Positions 10,940 to 22,806 of a stretch of 64,000 bases of DNA are shown piece by piece (positions within the stretch are counted from its first letter, which is position 1; the number at the start of each line of letters is the position of its first letter). Under the pieces are notes generated by a model, which saw nothing but the letters and a program-made list of their open reading frames with translations, had not been told where the DNA came from and did not search any database. Both the position numbers and the translations under genes were made by a program. Source of the stretch: Cryptomeria japonica (lineage: Eukaryota > Streptophyta > Pinopsida > Cupressales > Cupressaceae); contig NC_081413.1 in the NCBI RefSeq assembly GCF_030272615.1, positions 335,086,302 to 335,150,301 of the forward strand, read 5' to 3'.

Positions 10940-11602
10940 TCAACTATTATGTACAAGCCAAGATAAACCAGGAAGAATAACAGACCTACATTCAGACATG
11001 AAGTTCCAAATTGCAGAACCCTTAGGAAGCGAGGAAGTAGTAAAAATTGCCTCCCTGGAATGATTTCTTAAATATTTTGCAAATAAAATGGAAGCCCACT
11101 TAAAAGAGGGTTTCTTATACAACTTCCAAACTAATTTAGCACCTAAAGCCAAATTTTGTTTACTTAAATCCCTAATCCCTACACCACCCCTATCTTTCAG
11201 AGAACAGACCTTAACCCAAACCAACAAAGGGATTCAAGCCCTTTTCTTTACATTATCATTCCACAGAAAAGACCTCAGAATTGACTGCAAATTAGAAACT
11301 GATTTCTTGGGAGCCTTTAAAATAGATGCCAAATAAATAGGAACTGCATTTAAAACAACCTTAATAAGCACAATCTTCCTTGAAAAAGTAAGCCATTTGT
11401 GAGACCAAGAGAGAACCCTTGAAGAGATAGAAGCAGAAACTCATTCCCAAAAATTATGCTTCTCAGATCTAGTGAAAAATAGAATCCCCAAATACTTACA
11501 AGGAAATTGACCAACAAAGAAACCCCAAAAGTTAGTCAATCTTGATTGCACCAAAGGGGAAACATTAAGAAAACAAATCTTAGATTTAGCACTATTCACC
11601 AT
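10940..11602 (-). pseudogene. LINE RT C-terminal / thumb region
   Basis: Read on the minus strand from about 11600, the translation shows the QFPCKYLG motif downstream of the RT palm, then WSHKWLTFSRKIVLIK, APKKSVSNLQSILRSFLW, and the open stretch LVWVKVCSLKDRGGVGIRDL followed by NLALGAKLVWKLYKKP. These are standard conserved blocks of plant L1-type ORF2 between the YADD motif and zf-RVT. Stops and at least one frameshift break it. Confidence 0.85.
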
Positions 11603-12660
11603 CTAACCAGAGAAAGTAGAGTAATCCCTTATAATCCTACTAATAACCTTTGCTTCACCCATAGTGGCATGCCCAAACAATAAAGTATCATCAATAAAAA
11701 GACAATGAGAATGATTAACAACCATATGTGGAATACTAATTCCCTTCCAAAGACCTCTCTCCCTAGCATCCAAAATAGCTCTGCTAAGAGCTTCAGCTAA
11801 AATAATAAACAAGAAAGGAGACAAAGGGTCCCCTTGCCTAAGACCTTTGGAAGAAGCAAAAAAACTACATGAGGAACCATTCAAATCATAGAAAACCTAG
11901 CAGTAGAAATACATGCATAGATCCATTTCACCCACTTCACCCCAAACCCAATTTTTTAAAGAATAGAAGAGAGAGCCTGCCAACTAACCCTATCATAAGC
12001 CTTCATCATATCTAATTTAAGAATCATGGAAGGAATAGAAAGATGGGAGATAGAATGCAAAATCTCATGAGCCACAATAGCACCTTCCGTCGTCTCCCTT
12101 CCTGAGACAAAACCACCCTGCTCACCCGAAACAATCTTAGGAATAAGCTTGGCAAGCCGCACAGAAATCACTTTAGTTATAATTTTATATAAAGTATTAC
12201 ATAATGCAATTGGGCAAAAATCAACAAAAGACCTAGGATCCTCATTTTTTGGAATAATGAAAATAAGAGTTGTATTTACTTCCTTCATAATGGATCTATT
12301 AAACCTAGCCTCCTCTAAAACAAGAAGAAGTTCTTCCCCAAGGAAAGACCAACACTTTTAAAAAAATAGAGCAGTAAACCCATCAGGCCCAAGGGCCTTG
12401 TTTGGTGCCATGGAAAACACAACCTCCTTAACTTCATGAGTAGAAAAAGGAGCCATAAGAATGTTATTATCCTTAGCAGATATAAGATAAGGGATAGCCG
12501 AAGCAAATCTCTCATCAAAATCAGAAGGTTCCTTAGATAGAAAAGATTTGAAGAAATGAACAGCCTTAGCGACAATATCCTTCTCCTCTGAAAGGAAAAC
12601 CCCATTAGGATCTTGAATATAAGAGATCCTATTCCACTGTCATTTTAATTTAGTGGATGA
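11603..12660 (-). pseudogene. LINE reverse transcriptase palm and fingers
   Basis: Order on the minus strand: FSMAPNKALGPDGF (about 12400), LIFIIPKNEDP...FCPIALCNTLYKI, GEQGGFVSGRET, then MILKLDMMKAYDRVSW (first catalytic Asp), then GLRQGDPLSPFLFIILAEAL, and HCLFIDDTLLFG, where the usual YADD is FIDD: both catalytic Asp residues are kept, while Tyr and Ala are changed. The open stretches 11956-12288 and 11603-11884 are in different frames, with a gap of about 70 bp encoding KWVKWIYACI. This is the polymerase for target-primed reverse transcription. Confidence 0.93.
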
Positions 12661-13017
12661 ATGAAAAAATATAGTGTTCCTATCTCCATCAACAAGACAT
12701 AGATGCCTAGATTTCTGTCACCAATAGATTTCCTTCCTAGAAAGAACTTCCTCAAGTTGATAATTTAACAATTTGTGTTTATCAAATGTAGCAGAATCCA
12801 TCCCAATTTTCATAACCACATAATTTAAAACTTCAAGCTCTTCCTCAATTCTAGACTTCTCAGAGAAAATGTTTTTAAAATACAAGATATTCTAGGACTT
12901 GATCTTTTCTTTAATAAAGGAGAGATTTTTGACAAATCGAAACATTCTAGTACCAGAGATAAAAGGGGCTGAGGCCCACCATGATTCTAAGAGCATCAGA
13001 AAAGAAGGATCTCTAAA
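12661..13017 (-). pseudogene. LINE ORF2 linker between EN and RT
   Basis: No long open frame, but it lies co-linearly between endonuclease and RT and is rich in Lys/Glu/Leu codons on the minus strand, as this linker normally is. No enzymatic motif seen. Confidence 0.6.
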
Positions 13018-13769
13018 TCACATAGGCTCAAATTTAAACGAAGATTTCCTAGGAGCTCTATCATCCAAAATAGACAACATGATTGGAAAATGATCAGAAC
13101 CAGAATTGGGCAATACCATAGCAACAACATCCACATCTGAGGAGACCCAGTTATGAGAAATCAAAAACCGATCAAGCCTTTTAGCAATCTGCAAAAAATC
13201 CTTCCTCATATTTGTCCAAGTAAAAGGACCATTCAAAGTTTTACAATCAAACAAATCATTATTCTGAATGAAAGCAGTGAAATCAACCATAATATGCTTA
13301 TTCGGTAGAATACCCCCAATTTTATCATCATCACAAGAAATGGCATTAAAATCACCACCAAAAACCACAAACTGGCCTCTCAGAGGAGAGGAGGCAATAA
13401 ATAGAGAGTCCCAGAGGTTTCTTTTCCCCACTATAGATGTTGGACCATAAACATTAAATATCCAAAACTTCACATTAGAAACCCTACTTTTTACCAAAGC
13501 CAACATCCATAAAGGATTAGAAACAACCAAAGATAATTCAGTAGAAACATCATTCCAAAGAAAAGCCAAACCCCCAGAAGCCCCCGTAGAGGGGGAAACA
13601 CAAATTTCCATACTTTCCAATTAGAAAACAAAAATTCAGCACCCTGCATACTTAACTTAGTCTCTTGCAACATTAACACATCACACTTCATTAAGTCCAA
13701 TTGTGACTTAATGAAGCATCTCTTGTTAGGGGCATTTAAGCCCCTAACATTCCAAGAAATGACCTTCAT
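13018..13769 (-). pseudogene. LINE apurinic-type endonuclease (EEP fold)
   Basis: The ATG at 13769 starts MKVISWNVRGLNAPNKR (conserved Asn), then LMLQETKLS (catalytic Glu). After a frameshift near 13600, the second frame (13620-13018) has VFGGDFNAISC (Asp/Asn), FTWTNMRKDFLQIAKRLDRFLIS and SGSDHFPIML (SDH motif). All hallmark motifs of the APE-like endonuclease that nicks target DNA are therefore visible, split over two frames. The ATG followed directly by KVISWN is the usual ORF2 start. Confidence 0.93.
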
Positions 13770-13848
13770 TTCTCTCGAGGGGAGGCAATCTCTCCCTTCT
13801 TCTCAACTGCATTATCAGAATCAACAATGCCTGCCCCAAAAGAAATTA

Positions 13849-13865
13849 GTTAATTGAAATTAATT
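13849..13865. repeat. LINE target-site duplication, right copy
   Basis: Same 17 bp as 7849-7865, adjacent to the 5'-truncated end of the element. Confidence 0.93.
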
Positions 13866-16173
13866 AACTAAGCATGATTTAGAAGAAATAAAATAATTTA
13901 GAAGCAAAAGGGAAATAATCAATTTTGATGAATTGACTATAAGGTTGCAATGATAAAATTAATTAAATAAGATTTAATTAATTTTAAGAGGAATAAAAAG
14001 CAACATAATTAATTAAATTAATTATGTGGAGAGGCCTAAATTAATTAAATATTAATTTAATTAATTTTAGGTGTCCATAGCATACATACATACATACATA
14101 CATACATACATACATACATACATACATGTACTTAAAAAAATACTTGTATACGTAACAATAATATGTATATGTATATACATAATGAAATACTCACATATAT
14201 ATACATATTTATAGATTAAAACTTAAGTAATGTTAGTACAAACATGAAAGCATATATCACACACACACAAAGCATGTTTATACAAGACACAATTTCATTC
14301 AGTCATAAAATTTAGACACATATCCATACAACTCAAATCCCAAGGAGTAAGACATGAAACCATAGACACTTATTAGTTCACCTAATTTACAAATCATGAA
14401 AAATAGCTATTAATGCATGTGTGTTCCCAATTTTTGATGACCATACTCTTTGTTGTTGGATTTGCTTCCCTCTCTCTAGTAATACTCTCTTCATGCTCGA
14501 AGAGTAAAACACTATGATGCATCCACCTTACTAAGTTGATAAAAAGTAGTTAGTCCAAGATATAACACATGATATTTAACAAGATCATTAAATGTATAAT
14601 TTCACAATTTCACATTATATATCTACCTGATATAATGAATAGCCAACATGCCTTAATTAATCAAAATTTATGTTCTCAAATCTAAATTTGAAATACATAA
14701 TAACATAATAGAGTCTATCTAGAGAATTATGAAAGTGTGATGTAATAGATTTCTACATCATCTACCATTGAAACTACATGTGAACTTGTGTCCTTGAGAT
14801 GAACAATGGTGTTTAGATGGTAAAATCCTCTTGGAATAGTGGCAAGAGTAAATTGAGATATTGATGGTATCTTAGGAAGATTTGGGGAATAGTTGAGGTG
14901 AATAGAAGGAAATTTAGGGATTCAACTAAGAATAGTAGGTCAAGAATGGACATGGAGATGAAATTTTAGGATTCCAACAAAAATCTAAAAAATGATGAAG
15001 TGAGCAAATCAAGTGCATTAGAATAAATGTAGGAAAATGAAGTAAAATCAAAGGTTAGATATATAAATGAAAGACTTAAAATATAGAAGTATACTTGAAC
15101 TCTTCAAAGGAATAGATAAAAAAAAGAAGCATTAGGACACTTTATGAGAACTTGATACAAAACTAGAGGTTGTAAGTGGAAGCAAAATTGGATAAAGTTT
15201 GAATGTTTGCCAAAGATTTTTGGTAATGTAAAAAAAATGAAACCTTGTTGGTGTTTTAGTGAGTTCATGGACCTAGAGAAATTTGACGCTTCCTATTAGT
15301 TTGCTAACACTTGAAGGAGTTTTAGAATATTTGAAAAGGCGTGACAAGTGAATAAAGAGTGGACTTGTCAAGGCTTTGGGAAGTTATTAAATATTTTGAA
15401 ACTACCAACAAAGTATAGAAACCCTTTGGTATTGATAATGAAATTGGTGTAGGAAACTATATGGAATCAATGACGGGAAATGGAGGAAGAACAAGAGAAA
15501 ATATAAAATTACTACATGATTTCATCGAATGGTAGTATAATAGGTGTGGGAAATAATTTGATGAATTGAGGGTTTGGAAGTCTAAACGTGAAAAAAAAAA
15601 AGTGCAAGATGGAATTATAAGGATTAGAGAAAAACATGTGATACTAGAGGGAAGTGGATGAGATGGAGGAGAAATGAACAAAAACTAGTAGAACACTACA
15701 AGTTCATGAAAAGATAAATAAGGAAAGGTAGTGAGGGTTGTGAGAATTGAGAATATATAAGGACTAGAGGTCTAAAGGAAGAGGTTAGGATGAAAGGTGA
15801 AACCGACCAAAGGTTAGAACATTAGGAGAACAATAAAATAGAAGTTCATAAGAACTTTGGAAGTCCCAAGGTAGAAGAAATGGATGATTAGAGAGATGTT
15901 GAGGAGGATGAGAGATTAATATGGTATACATAAGTTTGGATGCTTGATATAAAACTAAAAGATGATGAAGAAAGGGAAATTGAAGGAAGGAGAAACCTAA
16001 TCTCTACATCTTTGCATAAACTATAGAAAACAAATTAAACCTAGCCAAACTTAGAGCTTTATTATATTTTACAAACTATTGCAATTCTTAGGAATGGAGG
16101 GTGACAAGGAACGAAATATAAGAACCTTAACCAAGGAAGGACCCATTTAGAACTTTCTTAGAATAATTATAGG
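13866..16173. other. AT-rich interval without genes
   Basis: Continuation of the DNA that received the LINE. It holds ATTAATTAAAT-rich stretches, a CATA microsatellite, a TATATG-rich patch around 14155-14210, and from about 14800 a purine-skewed stretch. No ORF with recognisable content. Confidence 0.5.
14081..14127. repeat. (CATA)n microsatellite
   Basis: About 12 perfect CATA units. Confidence 0.97.
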
Positions 16174-17619
16174 TGTAGACACCTATTTTTGTCCACTTAA
16201 TTAAATGAATTTTATTGATTTAATTATCATTTATCCAACCATTAATTAAATTAAGATATAATTAATGTCTCTTTTTCCATTTCAGCTATTAATCAAATTA
16301 AATATTTGATTAATTCACCTTTCTTCTATTAATTAAATAAATCCTATTTATTTGATTAAATCCCCTTTCCACATTTAATTGAATTTGCATTCAATTAAAT
16401 TCATCTTCTGATATAAATAAATCAATATTTATTTATAAATTACCCCCCCCACACCACTTGTGTTTCCCTACAAATGCAAGTTGTGCCCATTAATTAAATA
16501 AATAATTTTATTTTAATTAAAAATCCTAAATTCTCCTACAAGATCCACTTGCATCCTAGTCATTCTTCTAGAAACCTCCTAAATCCCACTTAATTAAATC
16601 AAATCCTATCCTAAACATTGTCACATTCCTAGGCAAAAAACAAGTCACTTCTCAAACCCTCAAAGTCTTCATAAACCATTAAAGGCTTTGTGTCTCCAAC
16701 AAGTTAACCTCCAAAGTATTCAATAACCATTAATGGTCAACTCAACCTCAACCCTTGGTTAGAGACTTTCTCTCTAGCTTAACCATTATCTAACCCATGG
16801 GTCTCTTCAAGAATCTATTGCTTTGACCATGGTTATCCATTAGCTCTTGCACAAGAGTTTATCCTTTGGGTAAAAGCATTATCCAATAACAACCATAACC
16901 TTACCTCCTAAGGTAACCACCATGTCTTCTCAAGCATTTAATGCCTCTTATATCTCCTCTCAAGCCTCCTCATGGTGACATTTGTCAACCTAGGATTGGG
17001 TTGAAAATCTCACAAAGATTGAAGATCATTCAATCCTAACCCTTGTTAAGATTACTTAATCTTAACTCTCCAATTGCCCATTTCTTCTATAAATAAGCTT
17101 CATTTCCTTCAATATTCATCATCCAAGTCTTCATGCATCTAAGTTATAGTCTCATTTCATCAATAATTTTAGTCTCTCTTTGATAATAGCAATTAGATCA
17201 TTTAGTAGCATTATAATATTAGAATAATTCATGTTTAGCATATCATAGCATATCATGTTAGTAATAGATCATCTTAGTATAATCTCCATGCTAGCTTAAA
17301 TATCATACTAATATCATCATCTTAAACCATATCATAGCTAATTTGATATCAATATAATGCTAAGATCTTAGTTGCTTTGCATTTGGATCTTTGATCATAT
17401 ATCCCTCATTCTTGAGGTAGTCATCTTAGAGATCAAGTGCTCATCCAAGCTGAGAGCCACCTTGATTTGAAGGATCCTTGGAGATAGAGAACAATGGAAC
17501 AATCTTAGGAGATGGATTATTAATTTGTTTTTGTCATTTAGATCTTTATTTTGTTATGTTTCATTGGTATACTTTCTGGTCTATGTTGTTGACTGGCTAA
17601 CCCTCATTTCAGGTATACA
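16174..17619 (+). repeat. Element E 5' LTR
   Basis: 1,446 bp, starts TGTAGACACC and ends GTATACA four bases before the PBS. It is rich in TTAATTAAAT in U3, like the other Ty3 LTRs here. Confidence 0.88.
17089..17096 (+). promoter_or_regulatory. LTR TATA box
   Basis: TATAAATA about 915 bp into the LTR, followed by a pyrimidine-rich stretch. The equivalent box is found in the LTRs at 38398, 41471 and 58313. Confidence 0.7.
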
Positions 17620-17623
17620 TTTC

Positions 17624-17641
17624 TAGTGCCCACCATGGGGC
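17624..17641 (+). promoter_or_regulatory. Element E primer binding site
   Basis: TAGTGCCCACCATGGGGC, a diverged version of the TGGCGCCCA-CGTGGGGC site seen intact in G2; the four-base spacer TTTC to the LTR end is shared with G1. Confidence 0.75.
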
Positions 17642-17689
17642 AACCCACTCATCTTAACAATTTTTTCTGTAGGTTCACGCCAAGAAAGT

Positions 17690-17905
17690 TTTAGCGCATA
17701 TAAAATTTCCTGTAGGGCATTATTTTGGCGCATACAATCACTGTTTTGGTGCATTTGAACTCTGTTTTGGCACATATAAGCTATCTTTTGGTGCATGAAA
17801 ATATTCTTCTCGCATATTTGAACATTATTCTAGTACATATAATAGTTTCTGAAGTGCATTTGAACTTTGTTTTGGTGCATACACTCTCTTTTCTAGCGCA
17901 TTTAA
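17690..17905 (+). repeat. 21-bp degenerate tandem repeat in E leader
   Basis: The GCAT/ACAT core recurs every 19-23 bp, mostly 21, about nine to ten times, usually within TTTTGGTGCAT. Because 21 bp is seven codons, it opens a 68-codon frame with recurring L-V-H-L; I read that as a by-product of the repeat, not a gene. Confidence 0.8.
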
Positions 17906-18059
17906 CACAGAGAATAGAAACAACATTGTAACAGATTGAATTTAGGCTTGTGAAGCCCACCATCAATATTTATTGCTACTAACTATTTTTTTGTAGGTCT
18001 AACAGTGGTTTTTGTAGGTTCCAAAGGAGTTAGTTTAGTTTTTTTAACTTGATTTATTT

Positions 18060-18590
18060 TAAAGTTAGTAAAAAGAATTCACTTTCCTTTTGCAAAAGCT
18101 AAAAAGAACTCCATTTTGCATTTGGTGCAACTAAAAAGAACCTCATCTTTCTTTTGGGCTTTAAAAAGAATCAAAATGTTTTCTTTATTGCAAGGATAAA
18201 AAGAACAACACATCAAACTTCTTTTTGCAAATATAGTTCACATTTTGTTTGGGCTCTTACAAAAAAAAAGACAAACTTTCAATTAGGCAAAAGGTAAAAA
18301 GAATTCACCTCTTTTTCTTGCAAAAGGTGAAAAAGAACCTCATCTTCATTTGGTGCTTAAAAAGGATTACACTTCTCTTTTTGGTGCTTAAAAAGAATCA
18401 CATTTTTTTTCTTGCAAAGAGGTAAAAAGAACAACAAATCAAACTTCCATTTTGCAAGTTAGGTTCACACTTTCTTTTGGTGTTCTCTAAAAATAACAAA
18501 GGCAATATTCTATTTTTCAAGGGATAAAAGGAACAATCAACATCTCTTTGTGCATGTTAAAAGGAGCAAACCACATTGTCATTAGCAAAG
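18060..18590 (+). repeat. 30-36-bp AAAAAGAA minisatellite in E leader
   Basis: About fourteen degenerate units, each beginning near TAAAAAGAA and continuing with a CATCTTTCTTTTGG- or TTTTTGCAAAAGG-like half. Confidence 0.75.
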
Positions 18591-18839
18591 CGATTCTATA
18601 TTTTTGACCATGTTTTCTTTCAAGTTCAAATAATTGTTATGTGGGGCTAAAATTGACACCATGTTTGTTGGAGAAACATCTCCAAATAATAGTTAGATAA
18701 TTATTGCAATGAAGGATTAAAAAGAGCAAGTGTAAACCATGTCTCAAAAGTGATAGGCATATGCCCTCCCCTTAATTGGGTGATCAAAAAGCCAAACTCA
18801 CTATTTGAATGCTTTGTTTCAATTCTTGCAATAAGATAA

Positions 18840-19330
18840 AATCTTTAACAGGCCTTCTCTCCCAAGAAGCCCATAAGACTGGTGAGAGGGGAACGACCTA
18901 AGTGGGGAATGACTTAAACCCAATCTTACCAAACCACTATAATCAAATGTGAATGGAGATGAAAATCACTTCCAACAACAGTGTGCATTGATAGTCTTTC
19001 CCTAATATCCTTGAGATATGAAAAAACTTTGTTTTAAAGGTTGGGAAGCCTCTTGAGGGAGTTTATCTTTTGTCATGCCAAATAGAACCCTTATTACAAG
19101 CCTTGGAATTAGAAACTGCATCGAGTCAGTAACCAGACATTTGTAATATCATAGTACAAGGGTGGGGAAGAATCTTCCCCCAAGACAGTCACCATACATC
19201 TCCCAAGAAAACGATCCAATTGAGGAGCAATCCTCTTTGGTTCAACTTCTAGAAAAAGGCAAAAAAATGGGTGCACCTTAGAGTGTGATAGGGTTGCTTG
19301 AGCTGAAGGAGTATCGAGTTGTGGGCTATG
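18840..19330 (+). other. Conserved leader block (E copy)
   Basis: Shares GGTGAGAGGGGAACGACC, AAGTGGG(G)AATGACT, CCACTATAA and a GGTTGGGAAGCCTCTT-like segment with G1 (43197-43690) and G2 (60068-60545), in the same order, in the untranslated leader between PBS and gag. Confidence 0.75.
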
Positions 19331-20161
19331 ATATTTTTTATGACCCTTGAATAAAGTCTTCTTGGTGTGTTTTTCTTGTATCAAACCAATGAAAACATCA
19401 AGGATTTGAAAAGATCCTCAAAAGAACATACACTTCGTGTTAGATTAAGACAAAAACTAGTATTGTTTTCATGTGTATTTTCTATATTCTTGTCAGATAT
19501 CAAACAAACGTCTTGCAAAAATATCAACAAAGTCAAGAATCACTTTACAACTTGTATAAATCAAGTTTATTCCAACAAAATCATAGGAATATCAACTATT
19601 TATCCAAGTAACACAATTTCAACCAATATCAAACATCAAAATACTTATTCTAGATATTCAAGTTAGTCAAATCAATCTTGTCCCAAAAACATGATACATC
19701 ATCCTTCAAATCGGGGAACTTTATTATATCATTTGACATACTTAGTCACATCAATAGGGGTCATATCAAACCCTCTATTCAACTTAGTAAGATTGAGTAT
19801 CCAAACAAGGTATTTGTTATCAAATCAACATATCAACAACATCAACTTCGATTAATTGTATGACCACTCCTCAACACTTAAAGAGGAAGAATATTCATCA
19901 AAAAACTAATTTGAAGAGAAAGAAACCTATCCAAGAGAAAATCTTAAATAAAAGGAAGTTTCTCTACATAAACTATGCACTCTTCCTAAAACATCACACT
20001 TTCTTACATCACTTTCATATCTATCTATGTGATAAAGGAACTGAGTTTAACGAGGAAACCTTGCAAGCACGTGCCTTCAAACAAAAGTCGGCATTCTCTC
20101 ATCATCTCAACAAAGGAGGAAAGATCAACTTAGATTATTTTCCTAAAGATACACTCATTTA
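19331..20161 (+). other. E leader, 3' part
   Basis: Short open frames (19367-19666, 19678-19863, 19860-20165) with Asn/Ser/Ile/Lys-rich translations. None resembles a known domain and their composition follows the local AT bias; I treat the stretch as leader. Confidence 0.5.
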
Positions 20162-21515
20162 TTGAATCAAATCAATAACATGCTAGTTTTTATACAATCC
20201 CATAAAAACAATGAGTGGGACGCAAAACCTGAATCAAGCATGGGACCCAGAGAAACTAACACCTGCAAAAAGTACATAAATATAGATGAGGAAGATATAA
20301 CAGATGGCGTTATCAAAGATGCCCAACAAGACCTTGGCCTACAAAAAATCCTAGATAAACTCATCGAAATATACAAACAAAAATACTTCCTCCTTCTATC
20401 TAGCAAAGGTGTGAAGATCCTTGAGGATTTTGACACGGATCAATTGAAGCAAACTGAATGTGTGAAAAGGACAAAATCAAGAACATATACCTACAACACC
20501 GACCATGACAACAAAAATGACCAAGATGACACTAATGATAAAAATAACACCAACAATCATGATACAAACAATGAAAATAATCCCCTTACTACACTTACAC
20601 AACAACTACAAGCACTTCAACAATAAATGCGAGACATGTAACAAGGGACCACAACAAGATAATCTTTAGATGATATATGTCCTTATCACTTTGATAGAAG
20701 TTTAAACATGGTTCCATTCCCACCAAACTCAGAAATACCAAAGTAAGACAAACACAATGGTAAAAGTGATCCTCGTGATCATATAAGGGAATTTTGGACA
20801 ATGAGCTTGGAGTTTGCCCACAATTACACCTACATGATGAGTTATTTCCAAGAAGCCTAGGAGGAAAAATGATGGAATGAATTTAAAAAAATCACACCTC
20901 CCATTAGATCATTTGAAGAGTTGGTGAACAAGTTTGTTTCACAATACTCTTATAACATTCAACATGAGGTCACCATGCTTGACCTTTGCAACATGAAACA
21001 AAAGAACAATGAACCATTCATGATGTTCTTGTAGAGATGGAGACAATTGATCTCTATATATCCCCTGATCGTACCTAAAAATGAGAAAATGGAAATCTTT
21101 GTAGACAATCTAAATGACGAGATGAGTTATCAACTTAAACTATGATGTCTACCTAGTTTTCAAAAGTTGATCGATAATGGAATCCAGCTAGAAGAGGCCT
21201 TAATCAAAAAGGGAGTTTTGAAATGTTCTAAAGAAGGTGCTAGTTAATCAAACAACAAATATGGCAACAACTATTATAACAATAACAACTTAGACAAATC
21301 CAAATTTTGGACAAGGAACAAAAATGTCATCAATGATGGTGCAGTTGACGCTAAACAATGTTAAAACAAAATAACAGGTATTAAACTTATCAAGTACTAC
21401 TCCACCAACCAAAAATCAATGAAACAACTATCAAGGGAACAATTATCAAGGGAACAACAATCAAGGGAACAACACTAACACAAAACATGCACCATATCTA
21501 AGGAACTTCACACCT
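20162..21515 (+). pseudogene. Element E Gag (N-terminal and capsid part)
   Basis: Residues 1-154 (20162-20626) are acidic with a long Asn/Asp/Thr run, and include DEEDITDGVIKDAQQDLGLQ, corresponding to the KCQKDKHFQKMMKVI region of G1. From 20660 the frame reads CPYHFDRSLNMVPFPPNSEIP, HNGKSDPRDHIREFW, FVSQYSYNIQHEVTMLDLCN, RWRQ and NEKMEIFVDNLNDEMSY: the retrotrans_gag capsid core shared with G1 and G2. At least five in-frame stops (near 20736, 20859, 20873, 21031, 21143). It would form the particle shell. Confidence 0.87.
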
Positions 21516-22806
21516 TTGGGACAATCTCTTCAATCCACATTTCGAGAACTGTTGACAAACAAACTCATTACATTACCAAACACAAAATATTTTGAACCCC
21601 AATTCAAACCCTCATGGTGGAATGACACTCACTACTACAAGTATCATAGAAACAAAGGGCATCGCACAAATGATTGCCTAAGGTTGAAAATTTTAGTTCA
21701 AGATTTACTAGACAAGGGTGACATAACAATAGATGGACACAAAACCAATAATGATTATGAAGCCTTCAAGAATCCACTTACTACTTATGACAAAGGCACA
21801 TCATCATTGTCAAACAATAAAGGGCCCCATATAAATCATGTATACAACAATGTCATCAATTACATCTTGGCATACGACAATCAAATCAATGTCATAAAGA
21901 TCAAGGACAAGCAAGAGAAAGTCACGGTAAATGTGACTACACGGGCCCAATCCAAGTTATGTTTTGAAAAAAAATACTTCCAACATGTCCACTTCTCTGA
22001 AAGAGAAATAGAGCCTAGTAGATCAATTAAAGAAAATACCGGCCTACATATCAGTATAGAGCTTCTCAAGATCTTGCCAGCACACAAAGATATCCTGAAG
22101 AGAGCTCTTGTTGACACTACGGTTCCAAACAACCTAGATATTGATCGAATCCAAGCCATGGTGGGGAATTTAACCGTGCCTCATAATCTATCATTTTCTG
22201 AACATGATGACATCTCTTTAAATCATCCGCATAATAATCCACTACATATTCAAGTCCTAGTCTATAAACATCGAGTGAAACGAGTACTAATAGATGGAGG
22301 GGTCGGTCTAAATATTTATACTCTAAAACTTATCCATGCATTGGGTTTCTCAGAAATAGCCATTGATCCTAAGAAAAAGATAACAATCAAAGCATATGAT
22401 GATGAAGAAAGATCATCAAAAGGGCACGTGATACTACCCAATAAAGTAGGACCAACTCAGAGGAATACTCCATGTCAAGTCTTGGACGTAGACTTATCCT
22501 ACAACATACTTTTGGGTCATCCTTGGATCCATGAAATGCAGGCAGTACCATCTACATACCACCAGTTCCTGAAAATCCCATATGATGGAAAAGAAATTTC
22601 CATCATGATAGATACTAATCCTTTTTAGTATTGAAATAATCTCAAAGAAACTCAAAAAGTTCTTGTACCACATAACAAGGAAGCTATTGCTTCTACATCA
22701 TCAAATTGTAAAGATTAGCTCAAATCTCCATCCATAAATTTTGCGAAAAATACGAAGTTAAAGGAGAAAGGCATGGGCAAATACTCTTTTGAACCATCCT
22801 TATTTT
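21516..22806 (+). pseudogene. Element E Gag C-terminus and aspartic protease
   Basis: A 370-codon open stretch (21516-22628). Early residues have a nucleocapsid-like box, HYYKYHRNKGHRTNDCLRLK, in which the usual first Cys is Tyr. It then continues as a linker ending LNHPHNNPLHIQVL and the protease: VKRVLIDGGVGLNIYTLKLI, whose IDGG is the catalytic Asp motif of plant Ty3 proteases, and SYNILLGHPWIHEM, the second conserved block. After a stop at 22626 the frame decays (VPHNKEAIAS is alignable with G1) until the D-family LTR at 22807. Confidence 0.9.

Larger units (their letters stand above)
7866..13848 (-). mobile_element. LINE (L1-type), ORF1-less, with TSD
   Basis: It is a 5,983-bp body bracketed by a perfect 17-bp target-site duplication. 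On the minus strand it runs endonuclease, RT, zf-RVT, RNase H, a 1.67-kb 3' region, AATAAA about 30 nt before the end, then an A-rich tail (AAAAAATAAAA) touching the duplication. The body starts about 80 bp before the endonuclease ATG, so ORF1 is absent, as expected when target-primed reverse transcription stops early. All domains carry stops and frameshifts, so this is a dead copy, but its insertion boundaries are unusually clear. Confidence 0.95.

Noticed and set aside
12315-12605. Leu-rich minus-strand ORF in the LINE
   Set aside because: A shifted frame over the RT; the adjacent frame reads the conserved FSMAPNKALGPDGF segment.
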